Positions 51,890 to 59,526 are shown, counted from the first letter of the stretch. The stretch is 64,000 bases of DNA from Pullichristensenella sp963930055 (GCA_963930055.1 CAWVKS010000003.1:124001-188000), one strand, 5' to 3'. Program-made: numbers and translations. The notes: generated from the letters alone by a model not told the origin.

Positions 51890-51915
51890 GCCAGTTCCTC
51901 CATTTCACGAATACA

Positions 51916-51937
51916 GGCTCCCCCGCGCGGGGGAGCC
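51916..51937 (-). promoter_or_regulatory. Perfect GC-rich hairpin before the binding-protein gene
   Basis: A 22-bp perfect palindrome (arms of 11 bp centred on CGCG) lies between the starch-binding-module gene and malE, without a T-run. It may act as an mRNA processing or attenuation element; the genes are otherwise arranged as one operon. Confidence 0.45.
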
Positions 51938-51953
51938 GTTGGTCGGGGAGCGG

Positions 51954-52937
51954 TCAAGGCGCCTCGTAGGTCACGGAAGCGTTCTCCGCGTTCGTCACCA
52001 CCACCCATACGTCCACGCCGCTCTCCACGGAGAGGTCAGCTGTCTGCACGCTGCCTTCGTTGCCGTTGATGATGACCGAATTGATCCAGCCCGGGGCCTG
52101 CACGGCGTACCAGCCATTTTCCTCGGCCATGGGTTCGCCCGGCCAGGCCGCGTAGGCGTTGGTGCCGTCCGGGGCCGACCACGCCCAGCAGCAGGGCTCC
52201 GCCCAGTCCGCCGGCACCTGCGCGTGGATGGTGATGTCCGGCACGTCGGCCTGCTCGGGATCCTCGTAGGCCACTTCATAAGTGAGATCGTTGTAAACGG
52301 TGACCCAGACCTCCTGCGCTTCGATGGCGATGTCCTCCGTCTGCGCTTCGCCCTCGTTGCCGCTGACGATGATGGAGTTGACCCACGTGGGCGCTTCGGC
52401 GGTGAACCAGCCGTCCTCGCCGCCGCTCATGGCTTCGCCCGGCCAGGCCTCAAAGGCGTTGGTGCCGTCCGGGGCCGACCACGCCCAGAGGTTGACGGTC
52501 TCCCAGGCCAGCGGCACATAGGCGTGTACGGTGAACATTTCGACGTATTCGGGGATGGCCTCGTCCGCCTGCGCCTCGTAGGAGACCGTGCAGGAAAGGT
52601 CGTCCGCGATGGCGATCCACGCCGCCTTGCCCGCCTCGATCACCACGCCCTCGGTCTGCACGGTCGCGTCGTTGGCGCTGATGATGGCGTTCTGCACAAA
52701 GCCCGGCACATATGCGTAGTACCAGCCGCTTTCGCCCAGGGGCTGCATGGCCTCGCCTGGCCAGGCATCAAAGGCGTTGGCGCCGTCGTCCGACCACGCC
52801 CACAGGTGCGGGTTCTCCCAGCCGTCCGGCACCTGCGCCAACACCGGCACCATTTCCACATCCTCTTCCGCCAGAGACACGGGCAGCGCCGCCAGCAAAA
52901 GAACCGCGCAAAGCATCCATAGCAGTATCTTCTTCAT
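51954..52937 (-). CDS. Secreted protein of three tandem starch-binding modules (CBM26-like)
   Basis: This 327-residue protein has a signal peptide (MKKILLWMLCAVLLLAALPVSLA) followed by three repeats of about 95 residues. Each repeat has the aromatic pattern of CBM26: VHAYVPLAWETVNLWAWS, (D/N)GTNAFEAWPGE.M, GW(Y/F), N.II..N, QT and W. No catalytic domain and no lipobox are present. It is the first gene of the operon, 65 nt before malE and directly behind the main promoter. It may hold starch near the cell surface for the uptake system. GGGAGGG precedes the ATG at 52937. Confidence 0.82.
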   Translation of the reverse strand: MKKILLWMLCAVLLLAALPVSLAEEDVEMVPVLAQVPDGWENPHLWAWSDDGANAFDAWPGEAMQPLGESGWYYAYVPGFVQNAIISANDATVQTEGVVIEAGKAAWIAIADDLSCTVSYEAQADEAIPEYVEMFTVHAYVPLAWETVNLWAWSAPDGTNAFEAWPGEAMSGGEDGWFTAEAPTWVNSIIVSGNEGEAQTEDIAIEAQEVWVTVYNDLTYEVAYEDPEQADVPDITIHAQVPADWAEPCCWAWSAPDGTNAYAAWPGEPMAEENGWYAVQAPGWINSVIINGNEGSVQTADLSVESGVDVWVVVTNAENASVTYEAP

Positions 52938-52988
52938 TCAGGAACCCTCCCTTTCGCAAACAGGCTTTTGCCCTGTATCGTTGTACCC

Positions 52989-53017
52989 ATCATAGCATGG
53001 TGCCGGGGAAGTGTCAA
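52989..53017 (-). promoter_or_regulatory. Main promoter of the starch operon
   Basis: On the minus strand: -35 TTGACA (perfect), 17-nt spacer, -10 TATGAT with TGC directly before it (extended -10). It lies 52 nt upstream of the starch-binding-protein start. Confidence 0.82.
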
Positions 53018-53026
53018 AGAAAAGTA

Positions 53027-53049
53027 ACGAAATTAGTTTCGTATACGAA
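53027..53049. promoter_or_regulatory. Overlapping operator-like palindromes upstream of the starch promoter
   Basis: ACGAAA-TTAG-TTTCGT (53027-53042) overlaps the perfect palindrome TTCGTATACGAA (53038-53049). They form three alternating TTCGT/ACGAA half-sites ending 10 nt upstream of the -35. The likely binder is the LacI-type regulator of this operon, perhaps acting with a catabolite regulator. Confidence 0.5.
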
Positions 53050-53219
53050 TCGCTGCACGAGAGGGAAAAAATTCATGCAATTCACACAGCTTTTCTTCGG
53101 ACATTATCCGCAGAGTAGCGGTTATATTTCCGCTGATGAGAGCCGAAAGAGAAACTACTTTCCTGACTTCCATACCGCGGGGCCGGATTTTTCTCATCCG
53201 CGCATTGCATCTGTCTGAC

Positions 53220-53251
53220 AAAAAACGCCGGCCGGATCGCTCCGACCGGCG
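53220..53251 (-). terminator. Intrinsic terminator (minus strand)
   Basis: Arms 53226-53236 and 53241-53251 (11 bp, one mismatch, TCGC loop), followed on the minus strand by TTTTTT. It ends the truncated AAA/PD-(D/E)XK gene. Confidence 0.8.
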
Positions 53252-53271
53252 CTTAAAAACCGCGCGTGGTT

Positions 53272-53805
53272 TTATTTGACTGTACCCGACAGCCTTTCGC
53301 ACACCGCCCTGCAGCGCTTCTTATTAAAGGCGATGCCGTAGGCGAGTATGTCCTCCCGGCCGTCCTCCCGCAGGCGCTCGTCATAGCGCCGCGCCTTGAT
53401 CTGCTCCATCGCCTTTGCGCAGGCCTGCTCAAGCCCCTGAAATGTGGGCGCGCACTTGACCTCGATGACGATGCCCGCATCCGGGTCCTCCGGCTCCACC
53501 AGTATGTCGCCCTTGAGCGAAATGAAGATCACCGGGAAATTTCCCATGTACTCCTCGCGCAACGCCGTCTCCTTCGAGATCGCCAGACCGTCGAACAGCG
53601 TCCTGTCGGCCCCGATCTCGAAAAAGCTCTTGAGCATGCTCATGTTCAGCGTCTTGCCAAACCGTCGCGGGCGCGTGAAGAGGTTCACCTTGCCCCAGTT
53701 GTTCAGTAGGTCGCGGATCAGACCTGTCTTGTCGACACAGTAAAATCCCTCTTGCTGCATCTCCGCAAAGCTCTCAATGCCCACGGGCAGCTTCAGATTT
53801 TTCAT
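53272..53805 (-). CDS. Internally deleted AAA-ATPase / PD-(D/E)XK protein
   Basis: This 177-residue protein begins like full-length members of the AAA-ATPase-like plus PD-(D/E)XK family (LPVGIESFAEMQQEGFYCVDKT, Walker A RPRRFGKT). After NFPVIFISLKG it joins directly to the C-terminal nuclease segment (DILVEPEDPDAGIVIEVKCA, then YGIAFNKKRC). The family is normally 500-560 residues, so roughly 350 residues of ATPase and linker are missing without loss of frame. The nuclease-like Asp/Glu/Lys positions are visible. It keeps a good promoter and terminator, but is probably non-functional or altered. GAAGG precedes the ATG at 53805. Confidence 0.8.
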   Translation of the reverse strand: MKNLKLPVGIESFAEMQQEGFYCVDKTGLIRDLLNNWGKVNLFTRPRRFGKTLNMSMLKSFFEIGADRTLFDGLAISKETALREEYMGNFPVIFISLKGDILVEPEDPDAGIVIEVKCAPTFQGLEQACAKAMEQIKARRYDERLREDGREDILAYGIAFNKKRCRAVCERLSGTVK

Positions 53806-53858
53806 ACGCACCTTCACCTCCCGCGCTTTCCTTTCAAAAGGCCGCATCGCTTAACTTC

Positions 53859-53887
53859 ATTTTACCATAAACCCCAGCCGTTATCAA
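53859..53887 (-). promoter_or_regulatory. Promoter of the truncated AAA/PD-(D/E)XK gene
   Basis: On the minus strand: -35 TTGATA, 17-nt spacer, -10 TAAAAT; 53 nt upstream of the gene start. Confidence 0.6.
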
Positions 53888-53995
53888 CGCCTGTCCCTGC
53901 GCTCTCTGAAAGCGGGTTCGATCGCGCTGAGCGTGCGGGGCTTTTTATTGCCTCCTTGCATCGGGCAAACCATTTCCTCCGTTAAATTCTCAAAA

Positions 53996-54092
53996 CCCTG
54001 CGGCGAAGTGTCCCCGAACATGTCCCCAATTGACCTATATATAGAGGGGTTCGCAAAGTTCACCCAATACAGGAGGATTCACCATGAAAGCT
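53996..54092 (+). repeat. Leader repeat, copy 1
   Basis: This segment runs from CCCTGCGGC through two GTCCCC blocks, GAGGGG and the ribosome site CAGGAGG to the ATGAAAGC start of the next gene. A diverged copy lies at 55614-55711 in the same orientation, where the start codon has become ATA. Confidence 0.6.
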
Positions 54093-54455
54093 GCAAAAGT
54101 TCTCTATCTCAGGAAAACCCAGTCTCATTTCAGCGAGGCCATGCGCCTGAACGGAGAGCGCGACAGTATGGGCCACGCCTGCGCGGAAATCGCCGCATAC
54201 ATCGACGCGCATCAGGCCGCGGGTGTGTACATGGCCAATGACAAAAGCGCCATCATGTACTGCGCGGGCGTGAAGATCGTCCTCCGGCGCGTGCTGCCGT
54301 ATTTGTGGGTCATCGTCGCCGTGCGCTTTATCGGCCACATGCCGCTCTCCTGGCCGGTATACGTCCTCAAGCGCGTCAAACACGGCGCATACGAGCATTT
54401 CTGCTGCGTTGTGGATCACTGGCGCTGGCTGGAATTGCCCCGGCCATGCGCCTGA
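54084..54455 (+). CDS. Hypothetical protein, unrecognised
   Basis: This 123-residue protein follows a strong AGGAGG site. The N-terminal part (SHFSEAMRLNGERDSMGHAC, EIAAYIDAHQAAGVYMAND) looks soluble. The middle has a moderately hydrophobic segment (RVLPYLWVIVAVRFIG), and the end is rich in aromatic residues and histidine. I do not recognise a family. A degenerate copy of its leader and first codons lies at 55614-55711, so the gene was duplicated or is part of a repeated unit. Confidence 0.5.
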   Translation: MKAAKVLYLRKTQSHFSEAMRLNGERDSMGHACAEIAAYIDAHQAAGVYMANDKSAIMYCAGVKIVLRRVLPYLWVIVAVRFIGHMPLSWPVYVLKRVKHGAYEHFCCVVDHWRWLELPRPCA

Positions 54456-54526
54456 AGCGTGCCTGCGCGGCGCAACCTTCATTCCTTGAAACATCCAGGA
54501 AACGATATAAGATAACATCCATGTTC

Positions 54527-54555
54527 TTGATAATTTCCGGCGCTTTGCGTATAAT
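54527..54555 (+). promoter_or_regulatory. Promoter of the Fic gene
   Basis: -35 TTGATA (54527-54532), 17-nt spacer, perfect -10 TATAAT (54550-54555), 24 nt before the ATG. Confidence 0.75.
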
Positions 54556-54578
54556 GGACAGGGAAGAGAGGTGTTTTC

Positions 54579-55571
54579 ATGGGGCGCTATGCACCGCCAT
54601 TTTCGATCACGAATCAGATGCTGACGGCCGTTGCGCGAATCGCGGAAAAAACCGGCAGGATCAGCAACTATCACGCCTTTGAGACCCGGCCGCATCTGCG
54701 CCGGAACAACCGCATCCGTTCCATCCATTCATCTCTGGCGATTGAGGCAAACTCCCTGTCTCTGGACGAGGTGAGGAGCGTTATCAGCGGAAAAACCGTC
54801 GTCGGGCCGCAAAAGGAGATACAGGAAGTCAAAAACGCCTGGCAGGCTTACGGGATGCTGGGGAACTTTGATCCATACGATCTCAACGACTTGAAGAAGC
54901 TGCATGGCGTGATGACATACCTGACCGAGCAGGAATCCGGCGTGTTCCGCAGCCGCAACGAGGGCGTCTTCAACGGCGAACGCTGCATCTTCATGGCTCC
55001 GCCGCCGCAGCTCGTGCCCGCGCAAATGGAGGCGCTGTTTGCCTGGATGCAGGAGGCACGCGGGGAAGTCCACCCGCTGATCCTGTCCTCTGTGTTCCAC
55101 TATGAATTTGTGTTCATCCATCCCTTTGCGGACGGAAACGGGCGGATGGCGCGGCTGTGGCAGACCGCTCTCCTTGCGGAATGGAACCCCATTTTTCAAT
55201 ATCTGCCGCTGGAGAGCCGCATTCATGCCTTTCAGGAGGGCTACTACAACGCCATCGCTGCCTGCCATACGGCGGGCAACGCCAATGCCTTCATCGAATT
55301 CATGCTGGACAAGATCGACCTGACGCTCGATCAGGCGATGCAGCAGGCTTCGGTCCGGAACGCGTATCTTCCGGAAACAGTGCAAAAGCTGCTAACGGTC
55401 ATGGAATACGACGTTCCCTATACCGCCGCGCAGCTGATGGACATGCTGAACCTGAAATCAAGGGCCAACTTCCGCAAACTCTACCTCGATCCGGCGCTGA
55501 AAAACAACTTGATCGTCATGGGCATACCGGACAAGCCCACCAGCAGGAACCAGAACTATATACGGAGATAG
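54579..55571 (+). CDS. Fic-domain protein (AMPylation-type) with N-terminal self-inhibitory motif
   Basis: This 330-residue protein carries the Fic catalytic motif HPFADGNGRMARLW near residues 180-193, with the active His and the phosphate-binding GNGR. The N-terminal SSLAIEAN (about 51-58) fits the (S/T)xxxE(G/N) inhibitory helix, here with Ala before Asn. The C-terminal 60 residues (YTAAQLMDMLNLKSRANFRK) form a winged-helix-like domain common in this Fic group. Such enzymes transfer AMP or another nucleotide part to proteins and some act as toxins. The same C-terminus survives as a remnant at 41103-41249. Confidence 0.9.
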   Translation: MGRYAPPFSITNQMLTAVARIAEKTGRISNYHAFETRPHLRRNNRIRSIHSSLAIEANSLSLDEVRSVISGKTVVGPQKEIQEVKNAWQAYGMLGNFDPYDLNDLKKLHGVMTYLTEQESGVFRSRNEGVFNGERCIFMAPPPQLVPAQMEALFAWMQEARGEVHPLILSSVFHYEFVFIHPFADGNGRMARLWQTALLAEWNPIFQYLPLESRIHAFQEGYYNAIAACHTAGNANAFIEFMLDKIDLTLDQAMQQASVRNAYLPETVQKLLTVMEYDVPYTAAQLMDMLNLKSRANFRKLYLDPALKNNLIVMGIPDKPTSRNQNYIRR

Positions 55572-55613
55572 AAGCGCGGCGTTCGATGCGCCATCCCTCC
55601 TGCCAAATTCCCC

Positions 55614-55711
55614 CCCTGCGGCAATGTGTCCCCAAAGCGTCCCCGATGGCTGGATAATTGAGGGGATGTTGAAAATTTCTTAAACGCAGGAGGGTTTCGC
55701 CATAAAAGCCG
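55614..55711 (+). repeat. Leader repeat, copy 2 (start codon lost)
   Basis: Aligned with 53996-54092: the CCCTGCGGC start, paired GTCCCC blocks, GAGGGG and GCAGGAGGGTTTCGCC are kept, but the ATG is ATA and no reading frame follows. It is the remains of a second copy of the gene at 54084. Confidence 0.6.
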
Positions 55712-55719
55712 CGCGGTCA

Positions 55720-55767
55720 AAAAACAAACAATCCGAACCCACCGCCTGTCAGGAATGGGTTCGGATT
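55720..55767 (-). terminator. Intrinsic terminator (minus strand)
   Basis: Perfect 12-bp arms 55730-55741 and 55756-55767, followed on the minus strand by a T-rich tract (TTTGTTTTTTG). It ends the AlbA_2 gene. Confidence 0.85.
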
Positions 55768-55801
55768 GCATGGTTTTGGCGCGCCGCCGCGGCATCTTCA
55801 A

Positions 55802-57112
55802 TTATTTGAGTCGGTATTTCTTTGCGTTTCCCCTGCCGGTGCTGATGATCAGGCCGCTTTCCTGCATCTGCCGGGCGAGCAGATAGGCCCTCGTCTTCTT
55901 GACGTTCAGCAACTCCTGCAACTCCGCATCGCTCATTTCGCCGTACTCCGCCAGATAGTCCAACACGGCCTTCATCTGCGGGGTGACCGCCGCGGAGGCC
56001 TTTGCGGTTGCTTTCTGCTCATTTTCGGCAGCGGCGGCGTTCATGTTTGGCAAAATCAGCTTGAATGTGTTCGGCGTCACTTCGATGCGCGGCTGCGCGG
56101 CGCAATCCTTATAGAGCGAATAGATTTTGCGAATGCCCGTGCCGTAGGACTCGATCAGCTTCAGGCGGTGGAAAATTTCCGCCAGCCCGCGGTTGCGGGG
56201 CTGAGAAATGCCGCTGCGGATGTCCTCGGCCGAAAGCCCGGGCAACAAGCCGCCGATGGAAATAAATTCCATGCCGGAATCGTTGATGTTGATAATGATG
56301 CTGCCGCTGTAACTGTAATCGCGGTGGACGAGCGCGTTGAGCAACGCTTCGCGCAGGGCCTCTTCGGGATAGTCGGGCAGTTCCACGCGCTCCAGCCCCC
56401 GGAACGTGGCAGCGGTGCGGTTGCAAAGCGTCAAGTACGCAAAGCTGTCGTCCAACTGTTTGAAGATGGAGCCGCCAAACTCCTTCGCGTCCTTGAAGGT
56501 AATGTTTTCCGGGTCGCCAAACACGGCGATCTTTGTGGTGTGCTGGCATTGATCGGAAAGGATCATCGCCAGATTGGTGTACTGGCCGTCGTGGAGGTTG
56601 CGCAAACCGAGCGCGATGTATTTTTCTTCAGAGAAATCGACCTTGTAGCGCTTGAAGGCGCGCGCCGCTTCCTCAAAGGACAGTTCCTGGACGACGCAGC
56701 GCATTTCTTCAAATACGTCCCCGTCGCAATCCTTGATCATGCGGCGGATCTGATCGGGGGACGCCTGCACGCTGGACGCTCCCTGGCGGACATATACACC
56801 GCTGGGCTTTATGCCCTTGGATTTCAGATAATAGGGCTTGTAGCTGCCCTCTCCAACCTCGACGCGGATGACGCCGTTTTCCTGCAGGATGTAGCGCACA
56901 AACATGGTGACGTCCGGCGCGATTGCGTCGCGGATGCCGTTGGTCAGGCGCGTATAGGTTTCGTCCACATCGCCGGTACTGGCCGGATTGCCCTGATCGT
57001 CAGCGCCAAGGTAGAGAACGCCCCCGCCGGTATTGGCAAAGGCGATCACTGCCTTATAGATATCGTCGCTCATCTGCGATTTGTATTCAACGCGCTCGCT
57101 TTCATACTGCAT
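55802..57112 (-). CDS. AlbA_2 (Schlafen-type) ATP-binding protein with winged-helix C-terminus
   Basis: This 436-residue protein has an N-terminal AlbA_2 domain (ERVEYKSQMSDDIYKAVIAFANTGGGVLYLGADDQG), a GHKL-like ATPase segment (YPEEALREALLNALVHRDYSYSGSI, then IGGLLPGL and PRNRGLAEIFHRL), and a C-terminal winged helix (YLAEYGEMSDAELQELLNVKKTRAYLLARQM). Such proteins are predicted transcription regulators, sometimes linked to defence islands. ATG 57112 follows GGAGG with 8-nt spacing; an ATG five codons earlier is less well placed. The promoter region has repeated GTGAA-type half-sites. Confidence 0.85.
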   Translation of the reverse strand: MQYESERVEYKSQMSDDIYKAVIAFANTGGGVLYLGADDQGNPASTGDVDETYTRLTNGIRDAIAPDVTMFVRYILQENGVIRVEVGEGSYKPYYLKSKGIKPSGVYVRQGASSVQASPDQIRRMIKDCDGDVFEEMRCVVQELSFEEAARAFKRYKVDFSEEKYIALGLRNLHDGQYTNLAMILSDQCQHTTKIAVFGDPENITFKDAKEFGGSIFKQLDDSFAYLTLCNRTAATFRGLERVELPDYPEEALREALLNALVHRDYSYSGSIIININDSGMEFISIGGLLPGLSAEDIRSGISQPRNRGLAEIFHRLKLIESYGTGIRKIYSLYKDCAAQPRIEVTPNTFKLILPNMNAAAAENEQKATAKASAAVTPQMKAVLDYLAEYGEMSDAELQELLNVKKTRAYLLARQMQESGLIISTGRGNAKKYRLK

Positions 57113-57141
57113 ATGCGTTACCTCCATGGCTCCTGCTTACA

Positions 57142-57169
57142 ATTATACGCAGATTTTCACTTTTTTCAA
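57142..57169 (-). promoter_or_regulatory. Promoter of the AlbA_2 gene
   Basis: On the minus strand: -35 TTGAAA, 16-nt spacer, perfect -10 TATAAT, 30 nt before the start codon at 57112. Confidence 0.65.
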
Positions 57170-57220
57170 TGCTGATGAGTGAAAATTCACATTTTATTCA
57201 CTTTGCGGCATGAAAATCAC
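57154..57220. promoter_or_regulatory. Cluster of GTGAA/TTCAC half-sites (possible operator)
   Basis: TTTTCAC at 57154, the palindrome GTGAAAATTCAC at 57179-57190, TTCAC at 57198 and TGAAAATCAC at 57211 surround and overlap the -35 of the AlbA_2 gene. The winged-helix protein may bind here to regulate itself. Confidence 0.5.
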
Positions 57221-57406
57221 TCCCTGTCACCATGATATGACGGAAAGACTTCCATAGAATCACCAGCAGCCCTCTGCGCCTGCATTTTTGCAAAACGGCG
57301 GGAGGGCGTTTGTTTTCCCGCGCAGGCGGCTGGTTTTTCCGTAAGCACATTCCTTTCGAATAAAACAAACCCACCAAGACAATAATACCCTCGAAACGGA
57401 GGAATC

Positions 57407-57586
57407 ATGGCAGGAGACAGGAAGCTGAAAACGGACATGACGGCGCAGAAAAAACAGGCTGTGATCGAGCAGCTCTGGTTGACATATTACAACGATACGC
57501 TCTTTGCCAAGGGGCTGATCACGGAGCAGCAGCGCAATGCGATGCGCCTGAACATCAGGCGGCGCACTGCGGCAAGGACGCGATGA
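57407..57586 (+). CDS. 59-residue protein preceding the serine recombinase
   Basis: This short gene starts at ATG 57407 behind GGAGG and ends at TGA 57584-57586. The protein contains KKQAVIEQLWLTYYNDTLF and AKGLITEQQRNAMRLNIRRR. Small proteins of this pattern (QLWL.YYN..L...GLIT...RN.M) recur next to serine recombinases in Firmicutes mobile elements; this is from memory. Its own terminator follows at 57592-57631. Confidence 0.75.
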   Translation: MAGDRKLKTDMTAQKKQAVIEQLWLTYYNDTLFAKGLITEQQRNAMRLNIRRRTAARTR

Positions 57587-57591
57587 GCCGC

Positions 57592-57631
57592 CGGGCGGCG
57601 ACCGTGAAACGAGGTCGCCGCCCGCTTTTTC
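57592..57631 (+). terminator. Intrinsic terminator after the 59-residue protein gene
   Basis: Perfect 12-bp arms 57592-57603 and 57613-57624 around a 9-nt loop, followed by CTTTTTC. Confidence 0.88.
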
Positions 57632-57638
57632 AACGCGC

Positions 57639-57667
57639 TTGAAAAATTCGGACATCCGTGTTATACT
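57639..57667 (+). promoter_or_regulatory. Promoter of the serine recombinase gene
   Basis: -35 TTGAAA (57639-57644), 17-nt spacer, -10 TATACT (57662-57667), 45 nt before the start. Confidence 0.7.
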
Positions 57668-57711
57668 GTTGGCGAAGATGATTTTACGAACTTTTGCAAA
57701 GGGAGGCAGTC

Positions 57712-59400
57712 ATGGACATACATTCCGCCAGGCAACAGCTGCGCACAAAGAGCATTTACGATCTGCCGCTTCGCGTCACCTATTATGCCCGCGTCTCCTC
57801 GGAATCGGACGAACAGTTGAACTCTCTGGGCAATCAGATCGGATATTATGAAGACTTGATCCGCAAGAATCCCGCGTGGACGTTCGTGCCGGGCTACATC
57901 GACGAGGGACTGTCCGGCATTTCCACCAGGCGCCGCGAAAACTTCAACCGCATGGTGGACGATGCGGAGGCGGGGAAATTCGACCTGGTCATCACCAAGG
58001 AGATCTCCCGCTTTGCCCGCAACACGCTGGACTCCATTCAATATACCCGGCAGCTCCTCGCCGCGGGCGTGGGCGTCTTTTTTCAGAACGACAACATCAA
58101 TACGTTGGACGAGGATTCGGAGCTTCGCCTCTCCATCATGTCCTCCATCGCCCAGGACGAGCTGCGCAAGCTGTCCTCGCGCGTGAAATTCGGCCATCAG
58201 CAGGCCATCAAACAGAGCGTGGTGCTGGGCAACAGCCGCATCTTCGGCTATACGAAGTGCGACGGGCGGTTGGTCGTCGATGAGGAAGAGGCCGTGATGG
58301 TGCGGGAGCTGTTTGAGCTGTACGCCACCGACCAGTATTCCATGAAGCAGCTGGAAAACCTCTTCTGGGAAAAAGGCTACCGCAACCACAACGGCAAGAA
58401 GATCGCCCACCCCACCATGTCGGGCATGATCTCCAACCCCAAGTACAAGGGCTACTATGTCGGCAACAAGGTCAAAGTGGTGGATATGTTCACCAAAAAG
58501 CAGAAATTCCTCCCGCCGGAGGAATGGGTGATGTTCAAGGACGAAACGGGCAAAATCGTGCCGGCCATCGTTTCCGAGGAACTGTGGGAACAGGCGAACG
58601 CCGTGCTGCGCCGGCGAAGCGAGGATGTCAAGAACCGTCAGGGCATCTGCAACCACGCCAATCTCCTGACGGGAAAGCTGTTCTGTACCCACTGTGGAAC
58701 GCCGTATTACCGCCGCGATTCCGTGGACAAACAGGGCAATCGGAATTCCAAGTGGGTCTGCTCCGGCAAAATCAACAACGGCAAGGAAAGCTGTCCGTCC
58801 ATCCCCATCTACGAGCAGGAGCTGATCCCGCTGCTCTTTGAGGTCTTTCGCGATACTAAGGAAGCCTCCGCGGCGATGATGGAGGAATACGAGCGCATGT
58901 ACCGCGCGATGACCTGCGAGGGCGGCGTCGAAACAAAGATCGCCGCGGCGCAGGGCAACATCGAGCTGGCCCTGAAAAAGAAGAACAAACTTCTGGAACT
59001 GGCGGCGCTGGACAGCATCACCCCGGCGGATTTCAAATCCATGACGGCGCAGTGCAACGCCGAAATCAGGGAAGCCGAGCAGGAGATCGCCGGGCTTCGG
59101 GAGCAGCAGGAATCCGGCGAGGAATTTCGCGCCAACATGGAGCGCATCCGCAAGGCGCTGCGGGACGCCGAACGCGACTGCGCCAACGGCGAGATTACCA
59201 GAGAGTTTGTGGACACCTTCATCGACAAGATCTTCGCCACGCCGGAAGACGGCGGCGCCATCCGGCTGGACATTCGGATATTCACGGGCGAAAGCTGCGA
59301 AAAGTATCTGCAAAAGCTCCGAAGAAGGGCAAACTGCGAAGGTCGTGCGGGTCACACGTTCAAGAAGATGATCGAGGCGCAGGAGCAGAAGATGCACTGA
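57712..59400 (+). CDS. Large serine recombinase
   Basis: This 562-residue site-specific recombinase has a resolvase-type catalytic domain (RVTYYARVSSESDEQLNSL with the nucleophilic serine near residue 29, DEGLSGISTRRRENFNRM, ITKEISRFARNTLDSI). A recombinase domain (MVRELFELYATDQYSMKQLE) and a zinc ribbon (LFCTHCGTPYYRR, then WVCSGK and CPS) follow, then a coiled coil (about 405-490). It integrates or excises a mobile element. I chose ATG 57712 behind GGGAGG. No matching attachment sites were found by eye. Confidence 0.93.
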   Translation: MDIHSARQQLRTKSIYDLPLRVTYYARVSSESDEQLNSLGNQIGYYEDLIRKNPAWTFVPGYIDEGLSGISTRRRENFNRMVDDAEAGKFDLVITKEISRFARNTLDSIQYTRQLLAAGVGVFFQNDNINTLDEDSELRLSIMSSIAQDELRKLSSRVKFGHQQAIKQSVVLGNSRIFGYTKCDGRLVVDEEEAVMVRELFELYATDQYSMKQLENLFWEKGYRNHNGKKIAHPTMSGMISNPKYKGYYVGNKVKVVDMFTKKQKFLPPEEWVMFKDETGKIVPAIVSEELWEQANAVLRRRSEDVKNRQGICNHANLLTGKLFCTHCGTPYYRRDSVDKQGNRNSKWVCSGKINNGKESCPSIPIYEQELIPLLFEVFRDTKEASAAMMEEYERMYRAMTCEGGVETKIAAAQGNIELALKKKNKLLELAALDSITPADFKSMTAQCNAEIREAEQEIAGLREQQESGEEFRANMERIRKALRDAERDCANGEITREFVDTFIDKIFATPEDGGAIRLDIRIFTGESCEKYLQKLRRRANCEGRAGHTFKKMIEAQEQKMH

Positions 59401-59417
59401 CGCGCCCCGGGCATCGG

Positions 59418-59447
59418 GAGCGGCCTTCGCGCCGCTCTCTTTTCTTT
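59418..59447 (+). terminator. Terminator of the recombinase gene
   Basis: GAGCGGC (59418-59424) pairs with GCCGCTC (59431-59437), followed by TCTTTTCTTT. Confidence 0.75.
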
Positions 59448-59460
59448 GCCCGCCCGCGCC

Positions 59461-59489
59461 TTGACAATTTTCCCTGTACACGCTACAAT
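59461..59489 (+). promoter_or_regulatory. Promoter of the phosphoribosyltransferase gene
   Basis: -35 TTGACA (perfect, 59461-59466), 17-nt spacer, -10 TACAAT (59484-59489), 37 nt before the ATG. Confidence 0.78.
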
Positions 59490-59526
59490 ATTCGTGGCAA
59501 GTATGGAAATTTCGAGGTGTTTGCGC

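Larger units (their letters stand above)
52938..53217. other. Intergenic control region of the starch operon
   Basis: About 280 bases without a gene. It contains the minus-strand promoter (52989-53017) and the palindromes upstream of it (53027-53049). From 53050 to 53217 I see nothing assignable. Confidence 0.6.
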
